In this document: positions 25,550 to 35,500 of the stretch, piece after piece
Layout of the letters: every line of letters begins with the position of its first letter
Position numbering within the stretch: position 1 is the first letter of the stretch
Assembly (NCBI GenBank): GCA_903889245.1
Contig: CAISWQ010000024.1
Coordinates: forward strand, 39,620 to 103,619
Length of the DNA stretch: 64,000 nucleotides
Source: an uncultured Lentisphaerota bacterium
GTDB taxonomy: Bacteria; Verrucomicrobiota; Kiritimatiellia; CAIQIC01
Direction: 5' to 3'
Program-made: the position numbers and the translations under genes
Notes under the pieces: model-generated
Seen by the model: only the letters and a program-made list of their open reading frames with translations
Databases searched by the model: none
What the model was told of the DNA's origin: nothing

Positions 25550-27685
25550 ATGAAGAAGATGATGCTTGTCGCATGTGTGAGCGCGACGCTGCTGACGGTG
25601 CGTGGCGCCGATGAATGGCCTGCGTACACGGTGGACTGGCGCGCGAACGTGAACTCGCCAGCCGATCTTTCATCGCTGCTGCAGGCACCGGCGGGCAAGG
25701 ATGGCTTCGTCACGGTGAAGAACGGACACTTTGTCCGGCCTGATGGCTCGCGCCTGCGCATCTGGGGCATCAACGCCACGGGGCGGGCCGGCCTGCCGGC
25801 GAAGGAGAACGCAGCGACGATTGCCGCCGCGCTCGCGCGCCGCGGCATCAACTGCATCCGCTTCCATTTCCTAGACGCAGCCTGGGCGTTGACGGATGAC
25901 AAGGGCGACAACACGCGCGCGCTCAACCCGGAGGCGCTCGACCGGCTCGACAAGTTCATCTTTGAACTGAAGCAGCGCGGCATCTACGCCGACCTGAACC
26001 TGAACGTCTATCGCCGCTATAAGCCCGGCGACGGCGTGCGCGAGAGCGAGTGGCTCGGCATCGGCAAGGGCGCGACCTACTTCGACGAGCGGCTGATCGA
26101 ACTGCAACGCGAGTACGCGCAGAAACTCCTGACGCACACCAACGCCTACACCGGCCGCGCCTACCGCGAGGAACCCGCGGTCGCGGTGATTGAGTTCGTC
26201 AACGAGAACTCGCTGATCGAGGCGTGGCTGGCCAACCGGCTCATCGGGAACCAGACCAACAAGCCCAACGACACATGGCACGACATCCCGCCGGGCTACG
26301 CCGCGGACCTAACGAAGAAATTCAATGCGTGGCTACCGAGCCACGTGCCCGCCGCCAAGCTCGCGGCGTGGCGCGATGCCTCCGGCGTGGTGCAGCGGAT
26401 GAACAAGGGCCAGGCGCTCAAGGCCGACGCCGACCGTTTCGCGGCCGAGGCGCATTTCCTCATGGAGATCGAGCGCGACTTCTTCCGCAACATGGCGAAG
26501 TACCTGCGCGAGGAGGTCGGCGCGAAGAGTCTGTTCATCGGCGATAGCGACCACAACCACGGCATGTCCGGTCTGGCGCACGGCGTCGCGCTCGCGCAGC
26601 TCGATGCGATGGATGGCCACATCTACTGGCAGCATCCACACTACCTCTCCGATCCGCGCAGCAAGCGGCGGACGGGTTTTAGCATCCCGAACACGCCGAT
26701 GGTGGATGACCCGGCGCGTTCCAGCGTCGTGCAGCTCTCGCGCACCGCGCTGGCGGGCAAGCCCTACACGATCTCCGAGGCGAACCACCCGTTCCCCGCC
26801 GAGTTTGCGTGCGAGGGCGTGCCGATCCTCGCCGCCTACGCTGCGCTCCAGGACTGGGACGGCATCTTCTGGTACTCGCTCGCGCACGACGACGTGGTCA
26901 CGATGGAGAAGAAGGCCCTCGCGCATTTCGACTTCGCCAAGGACGCGGTCAAACTCAACCAGATCGCCGCCGGCGCGCTGCTGTTCCTGCGCGGCGACGT
27001 GCAGACCGCGCGCCAGACGCTGACCCGCAGCTACAGCCGCCAGCAGGTGGTGGATGGCCTGCGCCTCGGCTGGAAGGATGCACCCTACTTCACGCCTGGC
27101 TTCCCTCTGACGCTGCCGCTGATCCACGCCGTGCGTAACACGGGTTTCGATGGCCCGCCGACTGGCGCGTTCGCCGCGACGCCGACCAACAACATCACCA
27201 GCGATACCGGCGAAATCACCTGGCGCGCGGAAGGCCGCGGCACCGGCCTCGTCGTCGTGGATACACCGCGCTCGCAGGCGCTGATCGGCCACCTCGCGCG
27301 CGCCCAGGCCGCCACGAAGAACCTGCGCGCCGAGATGCAGACGCCGTTCACCGCGATCACGCTCGGCGCGCTTGACGCGCAGCCCATCGCCAAGGCGCAA
27401 CGCCTCTTGCTGACCGTGGGCTCACGCATGGCCAACTCCGGCATGACGTGGAATGAGAAGCACACCTCGCTGGAGCAGTGGGGCAACGCCCCCGCGCGCC
27501 TCGAACCGCTCGCCGGCAAAATCATGCTCCAAGGTTTGGACAAAGCGAACGCCGTCAACGCGCAGCCGCTCGATGGCGATGGCGCGCCGCTCGGCGCGCC
27601 GATCCCGCTCGCCCGCGCCGGTGCCGACTGGACGCTTGACCTCGGCCAGCGCGTCACCGTCTGGTACGTCCTGACCTTACAGTAA
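25550..27685 (+). CDS. Secreted GH5-like glycoside hydrolase
   Basis: A 711-residue protein with a signal peptide (MKKMMLVACVSATLLTVRGA). A TIM-barrel of the cellulase-like clan follows: LRIWGINATGRAGL, INCIRFHFLDAAW, and VAVIEFVNENSLIEAW with the acid/base Glu near residue 210. A second Glu candidate lies in TISEANHPFPAEF. The C-terminal 200 residues are beta-rich. ATG 25550 follows GAGGAGAATTCC; the frame extends upstream into the previous gene but is not used. Substrate unknown. Confidence 0.8.
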   Translation: MKKMMLVACVSATLLTVRGADEWPAYTVDWRANVNSPADLSSLLQAPAGKDGFVTVKNGHFVRPDGSRLRIWGINATGRAGLPAKENAATIAAALARRGINCIRFHFLDAAWALTDDKGDNTRALNPEALDRLDKFIFELKQRGIYADLNLNVYRRYKPGDGVRESEWLGIGKGATYFDERLIELQREYAQKLLTHTNAYTGRAYREEPAVAVIEFVNENSLIEAWLANRLIGNQTNKPNDTWHDIPPGYAADLTKKFNAWLPSHVPAAKLAAWRDASGVVQRMNKGQALKADADRFAAEAHFLMEIERDFFRNMAKYLREEVGAKSLFIGDSDHNHGMSGLAHGVALAQLDAMDGHIYWQHPHYLSDPRSKRRTGFSIPNTPMVDDPARSSVVQLSRTALAGKPYTISEANHPFPAEFACEGVPILAAYAALQDWDGIFWYSLAHDDVVTMEKKALAHFDFAKDAVKLNQIAAGALLFLRGDVQTARQTLTRSYSRQQVVDGLRLGWKDAPYFTPGFPLTLPLIHAVRNTGFDGPPTGAFAATPTNNITSDTGEITWRAEGRGTGLVVVDTPRSQALIGHLARAQAATKNLRAEMQTPFTAITLGALDAQPIAKAQRLLLTVGSRMANSGMTWNEKHTSLEQWGNAPARLEPLAGKIMLQGLDKANAVNAQPLDGDGAPLGAPIPLARAGADWTLDLGQRVTVWYVLTLQ

Positions 27686-27764
27686 GTGCACCCTATCTGG
27701 GCGCTACGGGGATGTCGCGCGAATCACCTGCCGCGTAATGTACGTGATGTGGGGAATCGCGTTC

Positions 27765-28610
27765 TTATTTGAGGGCCTTGGCCACGGCTTCACCCAACGC
27801 GGGACCGCGCAGGCCCTTGCCGAGAATCTTGCCATCGGGGCCGACGAGCACGGTGAACGGGATGCTGCGGACGCCGTACTGCTGCGCGAGTTTGTTCTTC
27901 CAACCCTGTCCATCGAAGAATTGCGGCCACGTCATGCCGTCGTGACTCTTGATGAAACCGTCCAGCTTCTCGCGGCTGGAGTCGAGGCTGATGCCAATGA
28001 TCTCGAAGCCCTCGCCGTGATACTTCTTATAGGTCTCGATGACATTGGGCAGTTCGTGCACGCACGGGCCGCACCACGTGGCCCAGAAATCCACGAGCAC
28101 CACCTTGCCCTTGAACTGCCCCACAGAGAGCGGTTGCCCCGCGAGGTCCTTCTCGTTGAAATCCGGGAAGGCCAGCCCGGTCGCGAGCGCGGCCTGTAGT
28201 TTATCGGTCTCCGGCTTCGCGGCCTGCTGCCGCTCGAAATTCGCCACGTACTTGGTGCCCTTGAAGTCCGCCTTCATCTGCGCGTAGTACTTTTCCGCGG
28301 TCGTCTTGTCGCCGAGGACCTGCTCGAACAGCGCGGCCTTCATATAGAGCACGTACGCCAGCTCATCGGTCTTCTCGCCGGCGTGCTTGGCGAGCAGCGC
28401 ATCAAACTGCTTGAGATCATCGGCCAGCTCGGCGGCGGTCGCCTTGCCCTGCTTCTCCTTGAGCTTCGCCTTGATGGCCGTCACGATCTGGCCAAGCTCC
28501 TTTTGCACCTCCGTCGGGGCCGGCTTGCCGGCCGTCGGCGCCTGGGCCTGCACGATAGCCGGCGCCATCAGGGCGGCGGCGAGGACAACGACCAGCAGTT
28601 TGCTCTTCAT
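27765..28610 (-). CDS. TlpA-like periplasmic thioredoxin
   Basis: A 281-residue protein with a signal peptide (1-22). A helical N-terminal region (about 30-140) precedes a thioredoxin domain with WCGPC at 179-183 in VLVDFWATWCGPC. IIGISLDSSREKLDGF and the cis-proline in YGVRSIPFTVLVG follow. TlpA/ResA-type proteins reduce periplasmic disulfides. It lies downstream of the sensor kinase on the same strand with a palindrome array between them, so co-transcription is possible but not shown. Confidence 0.88.
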   Translation of the reverse strand: MKSKLLVVVLAAALMAPAIVQAQAPTAGKPAPTEVQKELGQIVTAIKAKLKEKQGKATAAELADDLKQFDALLAKHAGEKTDELAYVLYMKAALFEQVLGDKTTAEKYYAQMKADFKGTKYVANFERQQAAKPETDKLQAALATGLAFPDFNEKDLAGQPLSVGQFKGKVVLVDFWATWCGPCVHELPNVIETYKKYHGEGFEIIGISLDSSREKLDGFIKSHDGMTWPQFFDGQGWKNKLAQQYGVRSIPFTVLVGPDGKILGKGLRGPALGEAVAKALK

Positions 28611-28728
28611 GGTTTTTCTCCGCCGGCGGCCCACGGTTTGCGGCCGGCCGCCGGCAGCCGCAGTCTATGTGAATTCGCTCCGGCTGCAAAACAATTCGCG
28701 CCCCGCCGCCCCACCCCGGCATCCGAGG

Positions 28729-28780
28729 TTTTCCAGACATTGGAAACCCAAACGGGTGGTTTTTCTAGGGATTGGAAAAA
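28729..28780. repeat. Palindrome array, 2 degenerate copies, 32 bp apart
   Basis: Cores CCAGACATTGG (centre 28738) and CTAGGGATTGG (centre 28770), 32 bp apart. The array abuts the kinase stop codon (28781-28783, minus strand) with no gap. These are the most divergent copies but keep the TTT/AAA flanks and spacing. Confidence 0.8.
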
Positions 28781-30238
28781 TCAGGCGGCGGGAAGCGTGA
28801 CGCGGAAGGTGGTGAGGTCGGCCACGCTGCTTTCGAGTGCGAGTTCGCCGTGATGTGCGCGGATGATCTCGCGGGCGAGGCTCAAGCCGAGACCAACGCC
28901 CTCGACGCGGCCACTGCGCGCAGGATCGGCGCGATGGAAGCGCTCGAAGATGCGCGCGCGATCTGCCTCTGGAATCGGCGTCCCGGTGTTGGCCACGCGG
29001 ATCAGCACCTGATCGCCGACGCGCGTGAGCGCGAACCGGATCGACCCACCCTCGCGGTTATACTTGATGGCGTTGCTCGCGAGATTTTGCAACGCCTGCT
29101 CCAGTAACTCGGCGTCGGCCCTGACGCGGATATCGGCGGCGCTCTCCACTTCAATTTTCAGGCCGTCGGCCAGCGCTTCGCTGTCCTCGACCACGTTGGC
29201 CAGCATCGCGCTGACATTGACCGGCTCCAGCTTGAGCTCCAGGCGGCCGGCATCGGCAAGCGAGAGCAGCAGCAGCTTCTGCACGATGGATTTCAGCCGG
29301 TGGATTTCCTCCAGCAAACTGGAATAGACCTGCTGCGGCGGCAGCTCGGCGGGCGGCGCTTGCAGGGCGTGCTCCAGCTCGGCTTGCAGGCGCGCGAGCG
29401 GCGTCTTGAGTTCGTGCGAGGCGTCGGCGCTGAAACGCGTCGCCTGCAGGAAGCTCGCCTCCAGCCGGTCGAGCATCGCGTTGAACACGGTGATGAGTTG
29501 GTTGAATTCCTGGTCGCGCGTCATCGCCGGGATGCGCTGGCCGAGGCCCTGCGCGGTGACACGCTCGGCGGTCTGTGTGAGCGCGGTGACCGGCCGCAAC
29601 GCGCGCGCCGCGAGGAACCACGCGCCGAGGCCGACGAGCAGCAGCGCGGCGGGCAGCAGAAAAAGGTAGGCGCGGCGCAACTGCGCCATGCCGGCATTGA
29701 CCTCGCGCATATCGGTGCCGAGCGCGATGGTCATGTAGGGATTGCCCATCACGCCGAGGCGCCACGTTTTGCCGTCGCCATGGGCAGTAAAGAATTGCGG
29801 CGCCTTGCGCGGGAGCGCGGGATTGCGCGGCGAGATTTCCTCGCCGCGCCGCGGCGGAGGCGGCAGCGGCCCGCCGGGCCGCGGCGCGCCGGGCGTTTCA
29901 TAATCGGTCAGCGGCGGAAAATCGTCCGGCGCGATCTCCGCCGGCCAGTTACTCGATTGGTGAATGACGCGGTCCTCGTGCTTGACAGAGAGGATATAGG
30001 CGGGCGCGGCGTTGCTGCCGGCGATAAAGCGCAGCGCGTCCTCGAAGCGCACCCAGTGATCGCCTCCCTGCACGCGTTCCAGCGCGGGCGCACACAGATT
30101 GCGCAGCTCGCGGTCGACGCGCGCAAGTTCGTTGCGATAGGTGAGCTGCCAGAGCAGTGCGCCGGAGCCGATCAGCAGCAGACCCGTGAGCAGGCCGGAG
30201 AGCAGCGCGATCTTCAGGCGGAAGGAATTCGGGATCAC
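28781..30238 (-). CDS. Membrane sensor histidine kinase
   Basis: A 485-residue kinase. It has an N-terminal membrane helix, a periplasmic domain with proline/arginine-rich stretch, and a second helix (YLFLLPAALLLVGLGAWFLA). A HAMP region precedes the HisKA box FSADASHELKTPLARL (phospho-His), N box NLASNAIKYN and G box GVGLGLSLAREI. The pattern is like the CusS/heavy-metal class. The likely start is GTG 30238, overlapping the response-regulator stop as GTGA; an ATG at 30259 is an alternative. It pairs with the regulator at 30235. Confidence 0.92.
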   Translation of the reverse strand: MIPNSFRLKIALLSGLLTGLLLIGSGALLWQLTYRNELARVDRELRNLCAPALERVQGGDHWVRFEDALRFIAGSNAAPAYILSVKHEDRVIHQSSNWPAEIAPDDFPPLTDYETPGAPRPGGPLPPPPRRGEEISPRNPALPRKAPQFFTAHGDGKTWRLGVMGNPYMTIALGTDMREVNAGMAQLRRAYLFLLPAALLLVGLGAWFLAARALRPVTALTQTAERVTAQGLGQRIPAMTRDQEFNQLITVFNAMLDRLEASFLQATRFSADASHELKTPLARLQAELEHALQAPPAELPPQQVYSSLLEEIHRLKSIVQKLLLLSLADAGRLELKLEPVNVSAMLANVVEDSEALADGLKIEVESAADIRVRADAELLEQALQNLASNAIKYNREGGSIRFALTRVGDQVLIRVANTGTPIPEADRARIFERFHRADPARSGRVEGVGLGLSLAREIIRAHHGELALESSVADLTTFRVTLPAA

Positions 30239-30918
30239 TTGGATTGGTCCTCGGCGCAAATGCGGTAACCGACACTGCGCACGGTTTCGATCAGCGGATG
30301 ATCGGGATCGCTGCTCAACTTTTTACGGAGCCGCTGCACATACACATCCACGAGGTTCGTACCGGGGTCGAAGTGATAGTTCCAGACGTGCTCGCAGATT
30401 TGCGTGCGGGTGAAGGTCCGACCCGGCACGCGCATCAGGTAGGTGAGCAGCGCGAATTCGCGCGCGGTCAGTTCGACCGCCTCGTCGCCGCGCCGTACCT
30501 CGCGCGTCAGCAGGTTCACGGTCACATCGCCATGCTGGAGCGTGGTGAGCTGCTGGCCGGAGCTGCGGCGCAGAAGCGCGTGCAGGCGTGCCACCAGCTC
30601 CTCGATGAAGAACGGCTTGGTCAGGTAGTCATCGGCGCCGAGGTTGAGGCCATCCAGCCGTTCGGTGAGTCCGCTGCGGGCGGTGAGCAGAATCACCGGC
30701 ACGGTGGCATGCTGTTCGCGCAGGTTACGCAGGATGCTCAAGCCGTCGCGACCCGGCAGCATGATGTCGAGCACGAGCGCGTCGTAGGAGCGCGTGGTGG
30801 CCAACGTGTAGGCCTTGTCGCCGTTGTCGCAGAAATCCACGACGAAACCCTGCGCCTCGAGCCCTTTGCGCAGCAGGCTGCCCAGCTTTTTATCATCCTC
30901 CACGACGAGGAGTTTCAT
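30235..30918 (-). CDS. OmpR/PhoB-family response regulator
   Basis: A 227-residue regulator. The receiver domain has acidic pocket VEDD at 6-9, phospho-acceptor Asp51 in LVLDIMLPGRDG and the conserved Lys in YLTKPFF. A winged-helix DNA-binding domain follows (VELTAREFALLTYLMRVPG, YVQRLRKKL). It overlaps the sensor kinase by 4 nt and is transcribed first. It is divergent from the arylsulfotransferase cluster (125-nt A/T-rich gap), which makes that cluster a possible target; this is inference. Confidence 0.95.
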   Translation of the reverse strand: MKLLVVEDDKKLGSLLRKGLEAQGFVVDFCDNGDKAYTLATTRSYDALVLDIMLPGRDGLSILRNLREQHATVPVILLTARSGLTERLDGLNLGADDYLTKPFFIEELVARLHALLRRSSGQQLTTLQHGDVTVNLLTREVRRGDEAVELTAREFALLTYLMRVPGRTFTRTQICEHVWNYHFDPGTNLVDVYVQRLRKKLSSDPDHPLIETVRSVGYRICAEDQSK

Positions 30919-31043
30919 GGCGGCAAACTACCGCCGCCCGCGACCCGAAGTCGAAACAATTATGATGAAAACATTGTAATGAAAGTGCGCATGGTCCCGT
31001 AACCCGGTGGGTGTGTGCTGTGCGCCGACGAAAGGGACGCATT

Positions 31044-32540
31044 ATGAAAAGCGCGCTAAAATTTTTGCCGGCCCTGCTGCTCGCTACGACCGTTTGGGGT
31101 TACGAGACGTTCCAGGGGCCGACGGAAGTTTTGTACTGGGACAACACGAAGGCCGTGGATGGCTATACGTTCTTCGGCGTCGGCGGACACTCCTATCTGG
31201 TGGACATGCAGGGACGCCAGGTCCACACGTGGTCGGTGGGCAACAATCCGCACCTGCTCGATGATGGCAGCGTGCTCGACGCGACGCAGAATCCGGGCAA
31301 CAGCGATTTCACCGGCTTCAAGAAGGTGAGTTGGGACGGGAGCAACGTCTGGTCCTACCTGGAGACGCGCACGAATTACGTGGCCCATCACGACTTCATT
31401 CAGATCTTCAACCCCAAGCTCGGTACGAACACCATCCTCTATATCGCCCGGAAGTCGGTGACCTACGATCAATGCATCACCGCCGGTTGCAGCACGAACG
31501 CCTCCTATACCAACAACTATAATCGTGCCGAGATCGATGCGATCATCGAGGTGAACCTGGCCGGCACCATCGTCTGGGAGTGGTGCTTCTACGATCACCT
31601 GATCCAGGACTTCGATGCCAGCAAATCCAATTATGTGGGAGCGGGCCTGACCATCTCGAATTATCCGGGCCGGCTGAACGCGAATATCCCCGGCATGCCG
31701 ATTCAGAGCGACTGGCTGCATTGCAACGGCATCGATTACAACCAGACCCTGGACCAGATCGCCATCAGCTCGGTGCGGGGCGAGTTCTACATCATCGACC
31801 ACGGCGGGACGTTCGTGAGCAACAATCCCGCGGCGAGCGTCACGCTGGCGGCCAGTTCGGCGGGAGATTTCCTTTATCGCTTTGGCGATCCCGGCCGCTA
31901 CAACCAGGGAGCCATTCCCTCCATTCTGACCAACTGGACCGAGTCCACCACCGGCCACAAACAGCTCGGCGGCAACCATCATGTGAGCTGGATCCCGGCG
32001 GGCTATCCGCGCGCGGGGAACATCCTGATCTTCAACAACGCGCAGAACCTGTTCGAGCACACCCAGCAATCCTACGCGATGGAGATCAACCCCTACCTCA
32101 ATTCCAGCAGCAACAGCGTTGGCTCCTACGTGAATCCACCGGAGGCCGGCTACTACTCGTGGTCGCCCGGCCACAACACCGATAAGTCGCCGCGGCTGCT
32201 ATCGAACCAACTCGTCTGGGAGTGGCATTCCAAAGCCGTTCACGGGATGTTCAACCACATCGGTGGCGGCGTCCAGCGGCTCATCAACGGCAACACGCTG
32301 ATCTGCTCCGACCAGGAGGGCCACCTCATCGAGGTCACGGACGCTGGCGAGGTCGTGTGGGAGTACATCAATCCGGTGTCCATCAGCGGTATTCTGAAAT
32401 TCAAGCGCGACAACTGGCCGATGGACAACGGGCTATTCCGCGCCTACCGCTACCGGGCCAGCGATCCACCGCTGGCGGGCCGCACACTCACACCGGGCGC
32501 CACCATCACCGGCCGCACACCGAGCTACGTTTCGCCCTGA
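31044..32540 (+). CDS. Secreted arylsulfotransferase-like protein (subtype A)
   Basis: A 498-residue protein with a signal peptide (MKSALKFLPALLLATTVWG). A six-bladed propeller of the arylsulfotransferase (ASST/Arylsulfotrans_2) type follows: YLVDMQGRQVHTW, NPHLLDDGSVLDA, YVAHHDFIQIF, IVWEWCFYDHLIQD, WLHCNGIDYN, HHVSWIPAG, NHIGGGVQRL and GNTLICSDQEGHLIEV. Such enzymes move sulfate between phenols, but a purely structural role is possible. Starts at ATG 31044 with AAAGGGACGC upstream. The next gene begins 11 nt later with the same domain, so this is a tandem paralogue. Confidence 0.82.
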   Translation: MKSALKFLPALLLATTVWGYETFQGPTEVLYWDNTKAVDGYTFFGVGGHSYLVDMQGRQVHTWSVGNNPHLLDDGSVLDATQNPGNSDFTGFKKVSWDGSNVWSYLETRTNYVAHHDFIQIFNPKLGTNTILYIARKSVTYDQCITAGCSTNASYTNNYNRAEIDAIIEVNLAGTIVWEWCFYDHLIQDFDASKSNYVGAGLTISNYPGRLNANIPGMPIQSDWLHCNGIDYNQTLDQIAISSVRGEFYIIDHGGTFVSNNPAASVTLAASSAGDFLYRFGDPGRYNQGAIPSILTNWTESTTGHKQLGGNHHVSWIPAGYPRAGNILIFNNAQNLFEHTQQSYAMEINPYLNSSSNSVGSYVNPPEAGYYSWSPGHNTDKSPRLLSNQLVWEWHSKAVHGMFNHIGGGVQRLINGNTLICSDQEGHLIEVTDAGEVVWEYINPVSISGILKFKRDNWPMDNGLFRAYRYRASDPPLAGRTLTPGATITGRTPSYVSP

Positions 32541-32551
32541 AAGGAGGAGCC

Positions 32552-35500
32552 ATGAAAACACTGAAAACAATTCTTTGTCTGGCGATGCTCCACGGTCATA
32601 GCGCATGGTCCTACGAGCGGCTGCAGGGACCGACGCAGGTCACCTATTGGGACCGCACCAAGACGGCCGATGGCTACACCCTGTTCGGGGCGCTGGGTAC
32701 CACCTACCTGATCGACATGGAGGGCTGCGTGGTCAAGTCGTGGCCGCTCGGCATCAACCCGAAGCTGCTGGACAACGGGCACCTGCTCGACGCGACGAAC
32801 GGCACGATCAACGGTTTCCAAGCCTTGGAAGAACTGGACTGGAACGGTTCCAATGTCTGGAACTATGTGGAGTCGCGCACGAATTATTTCCCGCACCACG
32901 ACTTCCTGCGCATCTACAACAAGAAGCTCGGCACCAACACGACGCTCTACCTCGCCAACAAGTCCATCAGTTATGCCCAGTGCATTGCCACTGGCTGCGA
33001 CCCGGCCGCCAGCGCCTACACCAATGTCACCGTGGATGCGATCGTGGAGGTGGATGCCTCCGGCACCGTGATCTGGGAGTGGTGCTTCTTCGATCACGGC
33101 TGCCAAAACTTCGACGCGGGCAAGTCGAACTACGTCGCCAGCATTTCGGGTGCGCCGGGCCGGATCAACCTGAACCTGCCGGGCCGGCCGCTGACGAACG
33201 ATTGGCTCCACTGCACGTCGCTCGACTACAACACGAACCTGGACCAGATCGTCGTCTCGGCGGAGGGCGGCGAGTTCTACGTGCTCGATCACGGCAACAC
33301 GTTCACCGCCGGCAATCCGGCGGCCAGCATCGCGGCGGCTGCCAGCACCAATGGCGATTTCATTTATCGTTTCGGTGACCCGGCGCGCTACGGCGCCGGC
33401 ACCACGCCTTCGATTGGACTGAACTGGACAACCTCGGGCACCGGCCAGAAGCAGATTGGCGGCGTCGGCCAGGTGGCATGGATTCCCACGGGGCTGCCGG
33501 GTGCGGGACATTTTCTGGTCTTCAATAACGGCCAGGATTTATTCGAGACCACACCGCAGTCCTACATCTTTGAGGTCAACGGCTACATCAACTCCAGCAG
33601 CAACGACACGGGCGCCTATGTGAGCCCGGTGAGCGCGGGTTACTTCACGTGGCCAGCGCCCGGTCACGACACCGACCATCGGGCAAAAAGCATTTCGCGG
33701 CAAGCCACCCCGATTTTCTACTCGATGGCGAACCAAGCCTTCTTCAGTCACCTCGGCGGCGGCGTCCAGCGGCTGGCCAACAGCAACCTGCTCGTGTGCT
33801 CCGCGGCGGAGGGCCACATCTTCGAGGCGACCGCGGCCGGCGAGGTGGTCTGGGAATTCATCAACCCGGTGACGACCAACGGCGTCATCAGCTACAAGCG
33901 CGACGACTGGCCGCTCGCCAATCCGGTCTACCGGGCGACGCGCTTCAGCGCCTCGGCGCCAGCGCTCTCCGGCCGCACGCTCACCGGCGCCGCCACCATC
34001 GCGGGCGGTACTCCCACCTATATTTCCGCGCCGAGCATCAGCGGCGTGACGCAGATGCCACTGCTGCCCTCCGCCACCAACACGGTCGCCATCAGCGCCA
34101 CGATTACCAACAATCAGAACGTCGCCTCGGCTGCGTTGGCCTATGTGGTGGGCGCGAGCACGACGACTGTGGCGATGACGCACGTGGGTTCGCTCTACAG
34201 CGCCACGATTCCCGCCAATACGGCCGGGACGCTGGTGCGCTATTTCATCAGCGCCGCCGATGACTTTGGCAATGCCATCACGAACACGACGCAGTCCTAC
34301 ACGGTGCAGGCCAGCGCGGGCGCGCCCACGATCAGCAACCTCACGGTGACCGCAGGCAGCGGCAGCGCGGCGTGGCTCACGGCGCGCGTCGGCGCGGCCG
34401 CGGGCGTGGGCTCCGTCGTGCTCGCCTACTCGACGGGCGGTTCCAGTGTGACGACGAACACGGTCTTCAGCGAAACGATGGCGACCAACGCCATCAAGCC
34501 GTGGACCGGGACCGGCTGTGACAATATGTGGACTGTAACCTACTCCGGCGGCAACCCGTTCGAGCAGCGTGCCGGTTCGAATTACGGGGCGGGCAACACC
34601 AACGGCATGCAGTTCAAGCAGGGCACAACCAGCCTGACCAACAGCATGGTCACCACGGCGAACGGCATCGGCGCGACAGGCACCGCGGCCTACGCGGAAT
34701 TTTATATGGGCACTGCCGGCCTGACCGTCACCAATACAGGCTGGACCTTCCAACTCAACGCGGGCACGGGCTTCGTCACGCGCTTAAGCGAGTTGAGCGG
34801 CACGAACCACAACTTCCAGCTTTATCACTACGATCTGCAAGCCGGTGAACTGGCCAGCAATTTGACCATGCGGTTCCAATTCGCGGGCGTTTCCACCAAC
34901 GACAAGATCAACCTCGATCTGATCAGCGTGAAAACCATCACGGGCGGCACCGTCTGGTCCAACCTGACCTTGCTCGATGATGGTCTGCACAACGATGGCG
35001 CGGCGGGTGATGGCGTCTACGGTGTGCAACTGCCTACGCAAAGCGCGGGCGCCAGCATGAGCTATTACCTCGTGGCGACGGATACTGGCGGTTTGAGCAG
35101 CACCAATCCGGTTAGCGGACCGGCCGCGCCGCTAGCCTACACCGCGATCAACGCGCCGAACCTGTTGCTGGGCCGGCCGACCGCAAGTGGCATCACGGTC
35201 AATGCGCTCGCCGATACGAACCTGACCATGTACATCAGCTATGGCACCGCTTCGGGCACTTACACCGGTCAAACTTCCGTGACCAATCTCGTGGCCAACC
35301 AACCGCTCGAGATGACGCTCACAGGACTCCAGAGCAACACGCGCTATTTCTACCGGCTCAACTATCAACTCTCCGGCGAGAGCGCTTATCACCAGAGCCC
35401 CGAATGCGCATTTTACACACAACGCGCGCCCGGCAGCACGTTCACCTTCTGCATGCACGGCGACACGCACCCCGAACGCGCCGGGCTGATGTTCAATGCC

